A stretch of 44,440 nt of DNA from Oscillospiraceae bacterium (GTDB lineage Bacteria > Bacillota > Clostridia > Oscillospirales > Ruminococcaceae), in the NCBI GenBank assembly GCA_009784625.1, contig WRBI01000017.1, forward strand, positions 1-44,440, given 5' to 3'. Position numbers and translations under genes: made by a program. Position 1 is the first letter of the stretch. The number at the start of each line of letters is the position of its first letter. Under the pieces are notes generated by a model. The model was not told the origin of the DNA, did no database searches, and saw only the letters and a program-made list of their open reading frames with translations. Positions 21,201 through 28,236 of this stretch are shown here, piece by piece.

Positions 21201-21237
21201 CGGTGATGTTGCCCTCAATTTTTATCGATTCTCGCAA
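15208..21237 (-). CDS. Giant DUF4011-type SF1 helicase with Vsr-like nuclease and disordered tail
   Basis: In order along 2009 residues: a beta-rich N-terminal region with GYNSWTGRRLYPQTLACHI; a transglutaminase-like segment (LFYASCLEAAGLHPL, about 230-245); a DUF4011-like region (LLDLDRESSLQLLPGRLS); Walker A GPAGSGKTQT at about 654; a DExx-equivalent DLVMVDDAALL at about 1290; motif VI-like LRLALTRAKTAF at about 1516; and a Vsr/MTES_1575-type endonuclease (about 1590-1690, with ILTDGENYKSAPTAKDR and GWRIHRVWSLDW). The last 320 residues are acidic and low-complexity. Related helicase-nucleases are reported as antiphage proteins, so defence is a reasonable inference. Several motifs are degenerate. 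ATG versus an alternative start was not tested. Confidence 0.82.
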   Translation of the reverse strand: MRESIKIEGNITGAVSYATLRAGFAAIDELVISNTGDQAFTGLMLAARAQPGFGGPWSAKIDVLAPGESLYFSPVGFPLLPEFLMTLEENVAGTVEVGVFKGTQELAYVSFPLTLTGYNSWTGRRLYPQTLACHIIPEHPLIHKFLQAAERILAGLPGDLSLTGYKNQDGIRFQLGAIFAAIAKEELKPATKAPSYNLVGQPVCAPEGMLASKRATLLELTLFYASCLEAAGLHPLILFDGDRVLAGCHMTGEIFDETVQNDGYCLTPKLAGSNPEILLLDLNSIADKGHPPFVDASDLTLKPGEVLLLDVHRARLDGVAPLPSRRRLSDGGQGLFPAAVSGGDAEGLTLRDWEHAALPSALERPLLDLDRESSLQLLPGRLSRTVDTLLRGDCLTISPPPKGFDAGDLVDGVYQPAPTDRLEELVASACADGLLHSFLSAGKNSDLLSRLAKSAKSFREDRLRDRLYLAGGVLRWYLPDEDDLPRLAPLLLFPARLLEDERGYSLCLAGRPILNPVLPGYLADSHAVEVKALSPLSMDGAISNFQTVFNAFRQAVVGRVGWSVKEHLFLGLFDPTPWELWEDLLARAPGLETGSLAERLMTGSPTDVWPQDFPTPTALDETYLPSDLCLPYRADASQLRAVCAAGEGHSFVLSGPAGSGKTQTLVNIAANMLCRGKRVLLLSGKEEPITGLHERLDAIGLSPFSLRAQSEADLARDIRAELETLLNLGRIKHPDGYREQAEKLHALRSDLNAHADALHKEQAGGFSLYQAISILEANRNAPAGVGVPPELPGLLSRQTYKNWTGLIGELTAAAGECGGVVDHPLSAFRNAKFSPSLIVNITGVWRDYRSGLLALEQESGHLRWLLSFPHFARKEKYQAAYALCDFLLTCPAIPARLYAYEGLHRLERELEAICALGKERDDLEAKLLEDFHPSIFSYNEEDARAAWEKAEATWVIPRTTTQKKITTALGELYRKPTSLLTKEEIPTVFDRLTLYRARQLAFERKAPLFAELFGIHWKNGKADFAQLRDLYQQAVVLDRLLRAVCGNDQGRKRTDLALAGGFFKNLETFRAKHGHTLRQYKAAWEAIPILETTLSKQMRGAFTHFSGVSDWLGEMREMTDTWLANQTRLRDWCNYLAVREKAAEAGIAAVADALEAGEVPQDQILPAFHKALFTEVCERMIGDDPRLQTFTGRGIEEDIARFAALSEELRRQACQELAAALSSRLADALHKPALAEQVTALREELRAERPIPLDWLTSRAPELLPEFFPCMLLSPPVAARLTPRGLPYPPFDLVMVDDAALLAGWEGISPLSTGRSTVLTGDCRHPLPLPGVYDLPGADLLTAVQSLGLPEIRLDWHYRSDDESLSAFAATRLYGGSPRSCPAPSLYSKVSLIQVSGNYDPATRQNEAEAQAVVDQLAIRLRARGNRGLSLGVVTFSAGQRDLIEEKLSALLQSNLELADEVRRLPAPILVKYAGDWEGHCRDIVLLSLTFGKAGKKPPAFFGPLGNRDSGRLLRLALTRAKTAFVVCTSLRPEQLNSEISGSRGLSLLADFLRYAGGQSPLALPARPAAEDTGALEEAIAAFVRSLGYQTRRKVGSSGFVIEVGVFDPGRPGHFVLAILTDGENYKSAPTAKDRLILTDRLLIQKGWRIHRVWSLDWRVDPEKEMKRIEAAIAAAIENPAAPQDEPVHIVNLTDYPRETDRPPAEPENEIKPETEIAAVSEAKAKAEIKGELEAKLEVESAEAGAPDDPYLSSKAPREEDDLSDSRKFASGQPPLDDEPDKPTFEAEDESDSNLPMVESENNLQIVNSDSEADHVSHEAEPSDAPPEFDAGGVPTEADGEREHPAEPKSAPPLIESSDQSPISDADSPPIIPFESRDVIPVVEFCDNLPLVDRANLSVDTLASNNIIPIVEFVDNLPIVDDEVLPEPEPFPVATFAPEIGPQDDSFLVTEWMPPAKPAPLDGETEFEPFPVTDFDESEQEPKPEEEWSPFPKYLGGGLTPIEDDKPKS

Positions 21238-21426
21238 GATATAATCCTACCTTTCGGGCGGCGCCGCTGCCCTGCGTGTGCGCCGAACTTTTTGCGCAGC
21301 GTACATTTTGTTGCCCGCGCCTTTGTGTTTATTTATATATATCTTAAATCAAGTGCATATTCACATTACATTTTACTGCAAAACCCGCGTCTTTGGAAGT
21401 GTTTTTTCGAAAATTCCCGCCTGCCT

Positions 21427-21456
21427 GTATTCTTTTTCCGCAGACTTTGGTATAAT
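21427..21456 (+). promoter_or_regulatory. Extended -10 promoter of the LRR lipoprotein gene
   Basis: TTTGGTATAAT (TATAAT at 21451-21456) has the TGn extension; the -35 is weak. The rest of the 21238-21513 gap is AT-rich and holds a small GTTAAAACGCTGCGGCG hairpin-like repeat at about 21467-21490. Confidence 0.55.
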
Positions 21457-21528
21457 GAAGATAAGAGTTAAAACGCTGCGGCGTTAAAACAATAGAAAGC
21501 ACACCAAACAAGTATGGAGGTGAAGACC

Positions 21529-22665
21529 GTGTATAAGCGGTTTTGTCTGCTTTTGTCCGCCCTTTTCATTTTCGCGATCTTGCCGCTGGCCGGATGTTCG
21601 GGCGAAGAGCCGCCCGATCCCGGCGAGATGGTCGTTTGGGTCGACCCGATTTTTGAGGCGGCAATCCGGGCCGAGCTGGGCCGGCCGGCCGGCCCGATCC
21701 GCTCAGGGGAACTGCGCGAAATACGCACAGTTAACATCCGCTCGAATATGATTCAGTTTGGGGGAACCACCAGCGTGGGGGCGCACCACATGCACGACCG
21801 CGCGGTCGGAGTGCAGGTGCTGGACGATCTGCTCAGTTTTCCGAGCATTTTGATTTTGGATGTCTCGTTCACCTATATTGAAGACTTTTCGCCGCTTAAC
21901 CGGCTGGAAGATTTACAGCGGCTCAACCTTTACCACAACCCCAACCTGACCGATCTTAGCTTCCTTAATGGTTTAAATCTGGTTACTCTGGTTTTAAACG
22001 ATCTGCCGGTGGACGATTATTCGCCTGTACTTTCGCTTTCTACACTGGTCAACCTTGAGATTTACCGCTCTAACCTGACCACGCTGAATATGCGAGGCCG
22101 GTTCCCTGAACTGCGCCGGCTCAACTTAAACCGGAACAACATCAGCGACATAAGCTTTCTTGAAAGTTATGTTGATCTGACTTATCTTGACCTGCGCGAC
22201 AACCAGATTACCGACATTACCCCGCTTAGCGGGATGAGTGAGATGTTTAGCCTGAGCCTGAGCGGCAACCCGATCTCGAATATTGCACCGGTCGCCGAGA
22301 TGGGGCAGCTGCGGCAGCTGAGCATTTCACAGACCAATGTGTCCGACCTGCGGCCGCTGAGCGGGCTGCGCTGGCTGGCGCTGCTCTACGTCCGCAACAG
22401 CCAGGTGGCCAGCGTCGAGCCGATCAGCGGGCTGACCGACCTTAGGATGCTCGACCTTGGCCGCAATCAGATCACATCTGTCCGCCCGCTTGAGAATTTA
22501 AACAACTTAATTGAGCTGGATGTTTCAGACAATCTGCTCACCGACGTGACCGCTTTGCACGGGATGCGCGGGCTGAGAGATTTGAATGTTTCGGACAACA
22601 ATCTGACCCCGGCGCAAATCCGCGCGCTTGAAGAGTCCCTTTCCGGCGTTGAAATTTCCAGCTGA
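21529..22665 (+). CDS. Leucine-rich-repeat lipoprotein (internalin-like repeats)
   Basis: The product begins with a lipoprotein signal peptide ending in the lipobox LAGC (Cys at about residue 23), so it is predicted to be anchored to the outer face of the membrane. About ten 21-22-residue leucine-rich repeats follow, such as LTYLDLRDNQITDITPLSGM and LRMLDLGRNQITSVRPLENL. These resemble internalin or SDS22-type repeats that mediate protein binding. I chose the GTG at 21529 because GGAGGT lies 7 nt upstream; the ATG at 21514 lacks a ribosome site. The ligand is unknown. Confidence 0.88.
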   Translation: MYKRFCLLLSALFIFAILPLAGCSGEEPPDPGEMVVWVDPIFEAAIRAELGRPAGPIRSGELREIRTVNIRSNMIQFGGTTSVGAHHMHDRAVGVQVLDDLLSFPSILILDVSFTYIEDFSPLNRLEDLQRLNLYHNPNLTDLSFLNGLNLVTLVLNDLPVDDYSPVLSLSTLVNLEIYRSNLTTLNMRGRFPELRRLNLNRNNISDISFLESYVDLTYLDLRDNQITDITPLSGMSEMFSLSLSGNPISNIAPVAEMGQLRQLSISQTNVSDLRPLSGLRWLALLYVRNSQVASVEPISGLTDLRMLDLGRNQITSVRPLENLNNLIELDVSDNLLTDVTALHGMRGLRDLNVSDNNLTPAQIRALEESLSGVEISS

Positions 22666-22690
22666 TCAACGAGAAACCCGGTAATATAAA

Positions 22691-22725
22691 CAAAGGTATC
22701 GCAACACTGCGATACCTTTGTCTTT
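22691..22725. terminator. Terminator after the LRR lipoprotein
   Basis: A perfect 13-bp stem CAAAGGTATCGCA / TGCGATACCTTTG with an ACAC loop is followed by TCTTT. It lies between convergent genes and can serve both. Confidence 0.75.
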
Positions 22726-22754
22726 GATCTTTAATATAGATGACACGGCTATTT

Positions 22755-23294
22755 TCAGCTGTTATTTGTCTTTTTAAGGTCGGCGATATCCACCACCCCG
22801 CCCGTGCTCGCGTTGCGGATGGCTTTCTTGATGTTTTCACTCCGCCAGTCGGCCAGCCAACCTTTTTGGTAGAAGCTGCTTTCGTTCCCGCAATGGGAAC
22901 AGTACCTGGCGTTTCCGACCAGAATCGCGCCGCAGCTTTTTAAGCTGACCGACGGGACGTTCCGGTCAGGGCTTACCGCGCAGTGGTTGATGATGTCGTT
23001 TCCGCAGATGATACAAAAATCACCGGGTGTCAGCTCCTCGTTATCGCAGTGGGGGCAGACCAGTGCCTTGCCGTTTTCGTTGAGTGTGATGGCTGGATAA
23101 CGCATGATGTGCATCCTCCCGGTTGTTGGCGGATTTCTGCCGCAAATAAAACAGTATGCGGCCCCCTGTATATGGTGCGCTTCACAGACCATACACCCCT
23201 GGCCGGTTTCGCCCGAGGGTTCGGCCTTTAGATGTTCCCGCTTCAAGCTAAGATCAACCCCTATGGTGGCCCCGAAATGAGGATGTGTAACCAT
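22755..23294 (-). CDS. Multi-zinc-ribbon protein of unknown function
   Basis: About 180 residues with several Cys pairs of zinc-ribbon type: CMVCEAHH, YCFICGR, LVCPHCDN, FCIICGN and YCSHCGNES. Such double zinc ribbons are structural and common in Firmicute proteins of unknown role. The C-terminal GWLADWRSENIKKAI segment is helical. I placed the start at ATG 23294; a TTG at 23309 would add five residues, and neither has a well-placed ribosome site. It is convergent with the LRR gene. Confidence 0.65.
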   Translation of the reverse strand: MVTHPHFGATIGVDLSLKREHLKAEPSGETGQGCMVCEAHHIQGAAYCFICGRNPPTTGRMHIMRYPAITLNENGKALVCPHCDNEELTPGDFCIICGNDIINHCAVSPDRNVPSVSLKSCGAILVGNARYCSHCGNESSFYQKGWLADWRSENIKKAIRNASTGGVVDIADLKKTNNS

Positions 23295-23408
23295 TGTGTC
23301 GGATATCAATCCTCATTGTATATCATCGGCAGGACTTGTGTCAAACTTTAGGGCTTTTGAAAAGATTTTTTACAATGTCTATTTCCCGCCCGCCATCCGC
23401 CATCCCTC

Positions 23409-23437
23409 TTGCCTTTGTGACCGGTATGGTATATAAT
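23409..23437 (+). promoter_or_regulatory. Promoter of recA
   Basis: TTGCCT (23409-23414), 17-bp spacer, TATAAT (23432-23437). I see no GAAC-N4-GTTC LexA box near it, which is unusual for a Gram-positive recA, but the operator of this lineage could differ. Confidence 0.65.
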
Positions 23438-23474
23438 GGTGGGTGGATGAAAAAGGGGAAAGAAGGTGGACAAG

Positions 23475-24608
23475 ATGGCCGAAAAGATGAACAAAGCCGA
23501 CGACGGCAAACAAAAAGCGCTGGAAACCGCGCTAAGCCATATTGAGAAACAGTTCGGAAAAGGCGCGGTTATGAAGCTGGGCCAGAACAGCATCCTGAAT
23601 GTTGAGGCGATCTCGACCGGCTCACTTTCCCTTGATATAGCGCTGGGGATCGGCGGTTTGCCCCGTGGGCGGATTGTCGAAATCTTTGGGCCGGAAAGCT
23701 CGGGCAAGACTACCGTTGCCCTGCATGTAGTCGCAATGGCTCAAAAGATGGGCGGCGAAGCGGTCTTTATTGATGTGGAACACGCACTCGACCCGGTTTA
23801 CGCCAAAGCGCTGGGGGTGGATACCGAAAGCCTGCTGGTCTCTCAGCCGGATACCGGAGAGCAGGCGCTTGAAATCTGTGAGGCACTTGTCCGCTCGGGC
23901 GCGGTGGATGTTGTGGTCGTTGACTCAGTTGCCGCTATGGTCACCAAAGCCGAAATCGACGGCGAAATGGGGGACACCCATGTCGGCCTGCAGGCCCGGC
24001 TGATGTCTCAGGCGCTGCGCAAGCTGACCAGCGTGGTTTCAAAATCCAGCTGTGTGCTGATTTTTATCAACCAGCTGCGCGAAAAGATCGGGGTCAGCTA
24101 CGGAAACCCCGAAACGACGCCGGGTGGCCGCGCGCTTAAGTTTTACTCATCGGTGAGGTTGGACATCCGCCGGATTGAAGCCCTTAAGAGCGGGAGTGAG
24201 ATGATCGGCAACCGTACCCGTGTAAAAATTGTAAAGAACAAAGTCGCGCCGCCTTTTAAAGAGGCCGAGTTCGACATCATGTACGGCCAGGGGATTTCGC
24301 GGGACGGCGAAATTTTGGATATGGCCATCCAGCTGGATATTGTGCAAAAGAGCGGGGCATGGCTGACCTACGACGCCGACCGCCGCTGGCAGGGGCGGGA
24401 CAACGCGAAAAATTACCTCAAAGAAAACCCGGAACTGGCCGAAGAGATCGCCAAGCTGGTCACCGATCGAAAAGATCAGATATCCAGCGCACCCAAGGCC
24501 AAAAAAGGATTCGGCAAAGGCGGGGCAACACCGCCGCCGGCCGCAGAACCGCCATCCCCGCCGCCAGCTAAAAATATCGACATTACGGTGGACGATAAGG
24601 GCAATTGA
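23475..24608 (+). CDS. recA: Recombinase RecA
   Basis: RecA forms filaments on single-stranded DNA and drives strand exchange and the SOS response. Signatures are [13 protein letters not shown] (Walker A), [16 protein letters not shown] (Walker B), and [16 protein letters not shown] (loop L2 region). The C-terminus carries an unusual Pro-rich stretch ([16 protein letters not shown]) before the acidic end. The ATG at 23475 follows AAGGTGG; a GTG at 23466 is the alternative. The TGA stop codon lies within a CAATTGACAATTG repeat unit, so the last residues were shaped by that element. Confidence 0.97.
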   Translation: MAEKMNKADDGKQKALETALSHIEKQFGKGAVMKLGQNSILNVEAISTGSLSLDIALGIGGLPRGRIVEIFGPESSGKTTVALHVVAMAQKMGGEAVFIDVEHALDPVYAKALGVDTESLLVSQPDTGEQALEICEALVRSGAVDVVVVDSVAAMVTKAEIDGEMGDTHVGLQARLMSQALRKLTSVVSKSSCVLIFINQLREKIGVSYGNPETTPGGRALKFYSSVRLDIRRIEALKSGSEMIGNRTRVKIVKNKVAPPFKEAEFDIMYGQGISRDGEILDMAIQLDIVQKSGAWLTYDADRRWQGRDNAKNYLKENPELAEEIAKLVTDRKDQISSAPKAKKGFGKGGATPPPAAEPPSPPPAKNIDITVDDKGN

Positions 24609-24697
24609 CAATTGACAATGGACAGTTGACAATTGTGGTATCCGCTTCGCGGGTGTTATTTAAATAAATCGCAAAGCGATACATTCATTGTCAATTG
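24602..24697. repeat. Dispersed inverted-repeat element, copy 2
   Basis: CAATTGACAATTGACAATGG units on the left face CATTGTCAATTG on the right. The core TGGTATCCGCTTCGCGGG and ATCGCAAAGCGATACATTCA closely matches copy 1 at 6111-6223, including compensating differences in the inner stem. It overlaps the end of recA and ends 18 bp before rimO. Confidence 0.75.
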
Positions 24698-24714
24698 AGA
24701 AAACGGAGCTTAGC

Positions 24715-26055
24715 ATGATCAATCGCAATCTTCAAAACAAAACGGTCGGCATGGTGTCTCTGGGTTGCAGCAAAAACCAGGTAGACGCCGAGCGCCTGCT
24801 TGGTGCTTTGCGGCTGGCCGGGTACGCTATCAGCTCGGTGGCCGAAGATTGTGGGGTTGTGATCATCAATACCTGCGGCTTTATTGAGAGCGCAAAACAG
24901 GAGGCCATCGATACCATTCTGGAGTTTGCGGCCAAAAAACAGGCCGGGCAAATTGGCGGGCTGATTGTGACCGGCTGTCTGTCCGAGCGGTATCGCGAGG
25001 AGTTTATGGCCCAGCTGCCCGAAGTGGACGGCGTTTTGGGGATCGGCAAAAACGCCGAGATTGTGGTCGCGGTGGATGCTGTGCTGGCCGGGCAAAAGTA
25101 CTGCGCGTTCGGCGAGAAGGAAGACCTTTCGCTGGAGGGCGAGCGGATGATGGTGGGGGAATCTTACACCGCTTACCTCAAGGTGGCCGAGGGGTGCGAC
25201 AACCGGTGCAGTTACTGTGCCATCCCCGATATTCGCGGCCGTTTTCGCAGCCGGCCGATCGAGAACATTTTGGCCGAGGCGCGGGAGCTGGTAAAGGCTG
25301 GTGTGGTTGAGCTGAACCTTGTCGCGCAGGATACCACCCGTTATGGTGAAGATATTTACGGCGAGCTGGCTTTGCCCCGCCTGCTTGAGCGGCTCTGTGA
25401 AATTGAGGGGCTTGGCTGGGTGCGGCTGCTTTACTGTTATCCCGAGCGGGTGACCGACCGCTTGCTTGATGTGATTGCCGCCCAAAATAAAATCGTAAAC
25501 TATATTGACCTGCCGGTACAACACGCTTCCGGCAAAGTGCTCAGTGAGATGAACCGGCGGGGAGATGCGCAGTCGCTGACCGCGCTTACTCAAAAGATAC
25601 GGGCGAAGATACCGGATGCATGTATACGCACGACTTTGATTACCGGATTCCCCGGTGAGAGCGAAGAAGACTTTGAAATTCTTGCTAAGTTTGTTAAGGA
25701 AATCGAGTTTGACCGGCTTGGCTGTTTTGCCTATTCGCAGGAAGAAGGCACCCCGGCCGGTGAGCGGGAAGACCAATTGGATGAGGAAGTAAAGCGCAGG
25801 CGCGCCGAGATCATCATGGAAACACAGGCGCGGATCGCGGAGCAAAAGGCAGCCCAAATGATCGGGAAAGAAATAGAAATCCTGGTCGAAGGGCATGATA
25901 GACAGAGAAGAATGTCAATTGGCCGAAGCCGGGCAGACGCCCCCGATGTGGATGGCAGGGTCTATTATAAGGGTGAGGCGGCGACCCCCGGAAGCTTTGT
26001 CCGTGTAAAAGTAACCGGGGCGGATGGATACGACTTGATAGCGGAAAGGGTTTAG
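24715..26055 (+). CDS. rimO: Ribosomal protein S12 methylthiotransferase RimO
   Basis: RimO is a radical SAM enzyme that methylthiolates an aspartate of ribosomal protein S12. The N-terminal UPF0004 domain has VSLGCSKNQVDAE and INTCGFIESAKQEA. The radical SAM cluster motif is CDNRCSYCAIP at about residues 159-169. A TRAM domain closes the protein (GRSRADAPDVDGRVYYKG). I chose ATG 24715, preceded by CGGAG, instead of 24688, which lies in the repeat element. pgsA follows 6 bp later. Confidence 0.96.
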   Translation: MINRNLQNKTVGMVSLGCSKNQVDAERLLGALRLAGYAISSVAEDCGVVIINTCGFIESAKQEAIDTILEFAAKKQAGQIGGLIVTGCLSERYREEFMAQLPEVDGVLGIGKNAEIVVAVDAVLAGQKYCAFGEKEDLSLEGERMMVGESYTAYLKVAEGCDNRCSYCAIPDIRGRFRSRPIENILAEARELVKAGVVELNLVAQDTTRYGEDIYGELALPRLLERLCEIEGLGWVRLLYCYPERVTDRLLDVIAAQNKIVNYIDLPVQHASGKVLSEMNRRGDAQSLTALTQKIRAKIPDACIRTTLITGFPGESEEDFEILAKFVKEIEFDRLGCFAYSQEEGTPAGEREDQLDEEVKRRRAEIIMETQARIAEQKAAQMIGKEIEILVEGHDRQRRMSIGRSRADAPDVDGRVYYKGEAATPGSFVRVKVTGADGYDLIAERV

Positions 26056-26061
26056 GTAGAT

Positions 26062-26664
26062 ATGAACTTGCCGAACAAACTGACCATAGCGCGGGTGGGG
26101 CTGATCCCCGTCTTTGTCCTTTTGTATCTGTCGGGCGTCCCCCACAGTTACTTTTGGGCGCTGGTTGTGTTTGGGGCGGCCTCTTTTACCGATTATCTGG
26201 ACGGGTACCTGGCGCGGAAGAAAGGGCTGGTCACCGACTTCGGGGTGTTGATGGATCCGCTGGCGGACAAACTGCTGGTCATGTCGGCCATTATCCTGTT
26301 TTTACACAGCCAGCTTGTTCACGCGATTGCGGTGATTATCCTGCTTGGGCGGGAGTTTTTGGTTACCTCCATCCGGCTGGTGGCGGCGGGCAAGGGCCGG
26401 GTGATTGCGGCCGACAAGTGGGGAAAGATCAAGACTGCGTTTCAAATGACATGGATCTGTCTGGGATTGTTTTTTTATTGGTTGACCGATCTGCTTATGC
26501 GCGAATACGGGTTCTCGCTTTTGGGTTCGCCTGAAGCAAACACGCGGCTTATTTTGACCTGTTGGGCGGGATTTCATGTCCTGACGTGGATTGTGGTTGC
26601 GCTCACCGCCCTTTCGGGCGCGAACTACGCGCTTAAGAACCGCGCGCTCTTTCGGGACGCCTGA
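26062..26664 (+). CDS. pgsA: CDP-diacylglycerol-glycerol-3-phosphate 3-phosphatidyltransferase
   Basis: PgsA makes phosphatidylglycerophosphate, the first step of phosphatidylglycerol synthesis, in the cytoplasmic membrane. The CDP-alcohol phosphotransferase motif D-x2-DG-x2-AR-x8-G-x3-D-x3-D is intact as YLDGYLARKK and FGVLMDPLADK. The 200-residue length and several hydrophobic spans fit. The order rimO-pgsA is common in Clostridia. The start at 26062 is 6 bp after rimO. Confidence 0.94.
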   Translation: MNLPNKLTIARVGLIPVFVLLYLSGVPHSYFWALVVFGAASFTDYLDGYLARKKGLVTDFGVLMDPLADKLLVMSAIILFLHSQLVHAIAVIILLGREFLVTSIRLVAAGKGRVIAADKWGKIKTAFQMTWICLGLFFYWLTDLLMREYGFSLLGSPEANTRLILTCWAGFHVLTWIVVALTALSGANYALKNRALFRDA

Positions 26665-26730
26665 GCAAAGTCGGGGCTGTGCGCATACACTGGGGAAATT
26701 TAAGTTTTACCGGCGAAGGGAAAGAAGAAC

Positions 26731-27408
26731 GTGAAAATAAATAAACCATACAAAACCTGCCCATCATTTTTAAAGACGGTGATGCGGGATATCAAAGCCG
26801 TAAAAGAGCGCGACCCGGCGGCGCGAAGTGCGCTTGAGGTTCTTTTGCTCTATCCCGGTATACACGCGCTGATCTTACACCGCCCGGCCCACTGCCTTTA
26901 TAACCGCGGACTGAAGTTTCCGGCCAGGGCGATTTCGCAGTTTTCAAGATTCTTGACCGGGATCGAAATTCACCCGGGCGCGAAGATCGGCAAGGGGATT
27001 TTGATCGACCACGGCTCAGGGGTAGTTATTGGCGAGACCGCCGAAGTGGGGGACGGCTGCACAATTTATCAGGGGGTAACCCTGGGGGGGACCGGCAAAC
27101 ATACAGGTAAGCGCCACCCGACCATCGGCAAAAACGTAATCGTGGGTACCGGCGCAAAGGTTTTGGGGCCGTTCGAGATCGGGGACGGCTGTAAGATTGC
27201 GTCCAACGCGGTTGTGCTCAGGCCGCTGCCGCCTGCCGCGACCGCGGCCGGTGTGCCTGCCAGGGTGGTGCGGATCAACGGCAGAAAGCTGAGTGACGCG
27301 CTCAATCATGTGAATATTCCCGACCCGCTGGCTATGGAGGTTGAGCGGCTGGAGGGGGAGATTAAGCGGCTGAGTGAGCGGGTGGATGGGTTGACGGCGG
27401 AGAAGTAA
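26731..27408 (+). CDS. cysE: Serine O-acetyltransferase
   Basis: CysE acetylates L-serine to O-acetylserine, the precursor for cysteine synthesis. The N-terminal helical domain is followed by a left-handed beta-helix of hexapeptide repeats (GIEIHPGAKIGKGILIDHG, then VVIGETAEVGDG and YQGVTLGGTGK). The active-site His is in the DHG segment. The last 30 residues form a short coiled coil (VERLEGEIKRLSERVDGL). It starts with GTG at 26731. Its link to cysS is only by proximity, and a toxin-antitoxin pair now lies between them. Confidence 0.93.
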   Translation: MKINKPYKTCPSFLKTVMRDIKAVKERDPAARSALEVLLLYPGIHALILHRPAHCLYNRGLKFPARAISQFSRFLTGIEIHPGAKIGKGILIDHGSGVVIGETAEVGDGCTIYQGVTLGGTGKHTGKRHPTIGKNVIVGTGAKVLGPFEIGDGCKIASNAVVLRPLPPAATAAGVPARVVRINGRKLSDALNHVNIPDPLAMEVERLEGEIKRLSERVDGLTAEK

Positions 27409-27427
27409 TTGCGATTGCTTCGCTTTT

Positions 27428-27500
27428 CAGAACTTGTGGTCAGTAGCGAGAAATGCGCCGGATCGGGGGCGTTTTGAGTATTGACCACAGGTTCTCAGGT
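27428..27500. repeat. Imperfect 19-bp inverted repeat upstream of the toxin-antitoxin pair
   Basis: GAACTTGTGGTCA at 27430-27442 faces TGACCACAGGTTC at 27482-27494, with a near match extending outward. It sits between cysE and the antitoxin gene. It could be the operator of the TA pair, a terminator for cysE, or an insertion scar. Confidence 0.4.
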
Positions 27501-27541
27501 TGGATAATCCGAAAGGACACAGAGGAGACGAGGTGCTTTAG

Positions 27542-27769
27542 ATGACAGAAATCGTACTAAACACCAGCACATTACCTGAGCCGCTTACCCGTTTGATAGC
27601 GACTGAAAAAGTCCGAGTAAAAGAACTGAACGGTGTGGTTCAACTTTTCCCCGTTAAAGAAAACGTCGACTGCACGGTTGAACTGCGCGGTATGTTTGCG
27701 GGTGACCCCGAAATGACGATGGATAGGTTTTTGGAGCGCACCCGCGTGGACAAGGGGCTGGATCTATGA
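27542..27769 (+). CDS. Antitoxin partner of a VapC-type toxin
   Basis: The 75-residue product has an N-terminal beta segment (EIVLNTSTLPEPLTRLI, then VRVKELNGVVQLFPV) and an acidic C-terminal toxin-binding segment (MFAGDPEMTMDRFLERTR). Its stop overlaps the start of the PIN toxin by 4 bp (ATGA), the usual arrangement for such pairs. The fold looks SpoVT/AbrB- or VapB-like, but I cannot place it securely. AGGAGACGAGG lies upstream of the ATG. Confidence 0.75.
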   Translation: MTEIVLNTSTLPEPLTRLIATEKVRVKELNGVVQLFPVKENVDCTVELRGMFAGDPEMTMDRFLERTRVDKGLDL

Positions 27770-28179
27770 GCCGATATGTTCTTGACGCCTGTGCCCTGAT
27801 CGCTTTGTTACAAGATGAACCGGGCGCAGACAAGGTTTCTGACGCGATCAATGCTGCCCATCATGGTCAAGCGGAGATTGTCATGCATAAGGTAAACCTT
27901 TTAGAAGTGTACTACGATGTGTTTCGCACACGAGGCAAAGAGAAAGCCGATCTAATGTGGGCGAGGTTTAACAAACTGCCGGTTGACATTAACGCTGTAA
28001 TCAGTGACGAAATATTTACGCAAGCAGGGCGGCTCAAAGCGAGTTATAAAATTTCGCTGGCCGATTCAGTTGTACTGGCGCAAGCTTTAGTGACAGACAG
28101 CGAGCTTCTTACCGCAGACCATCACGAATTTGACACACTTAGCGGCCGAGAGCCGATTCGCTTTAACTGGATTAGATAA
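27766..28179 (+). CDS. PIN-domain toxin (VapC family)
   Basis: The 137-residue product has the four acidic residues of PIN nucleases: Asp7 (YVLDACALIALL), the Glu of NLLEVYYD, the Asp of ISLADSVVLAQAL and the Asp of TADHHEFD. VapC toxins cleave RNA, often tRNA, when not bound by their antitoxin. The ATGA overlap with the upstream gene indicates translational coupling. The pair is inserted between cysE and cysS. Confidence 0.88.
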   Translation: MSRYVLDACALIALLQDEPGADKVSDAINAAHHGQAEIVMHKVNLLEVYYDVFRTRGKEKADLMWARFNKLPVDINAVISDEIFTQAGRLKASYKISLADSVVLAQALVTDSELLTADHHEFDTLSGREPIRFNWIR

Positions 28180-28236
28180 GTCGTTTCTTCGCCGGTTCAG
28201 TCATCCCACCCGCACCGCAAAGGAGGAAAAACAAAG

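Noticed and set aside
23300-23474. LexA/SOS box before recA
   Set aside because: No GAAC-N4-GTTC or similar palindrome is present in the promoter region.
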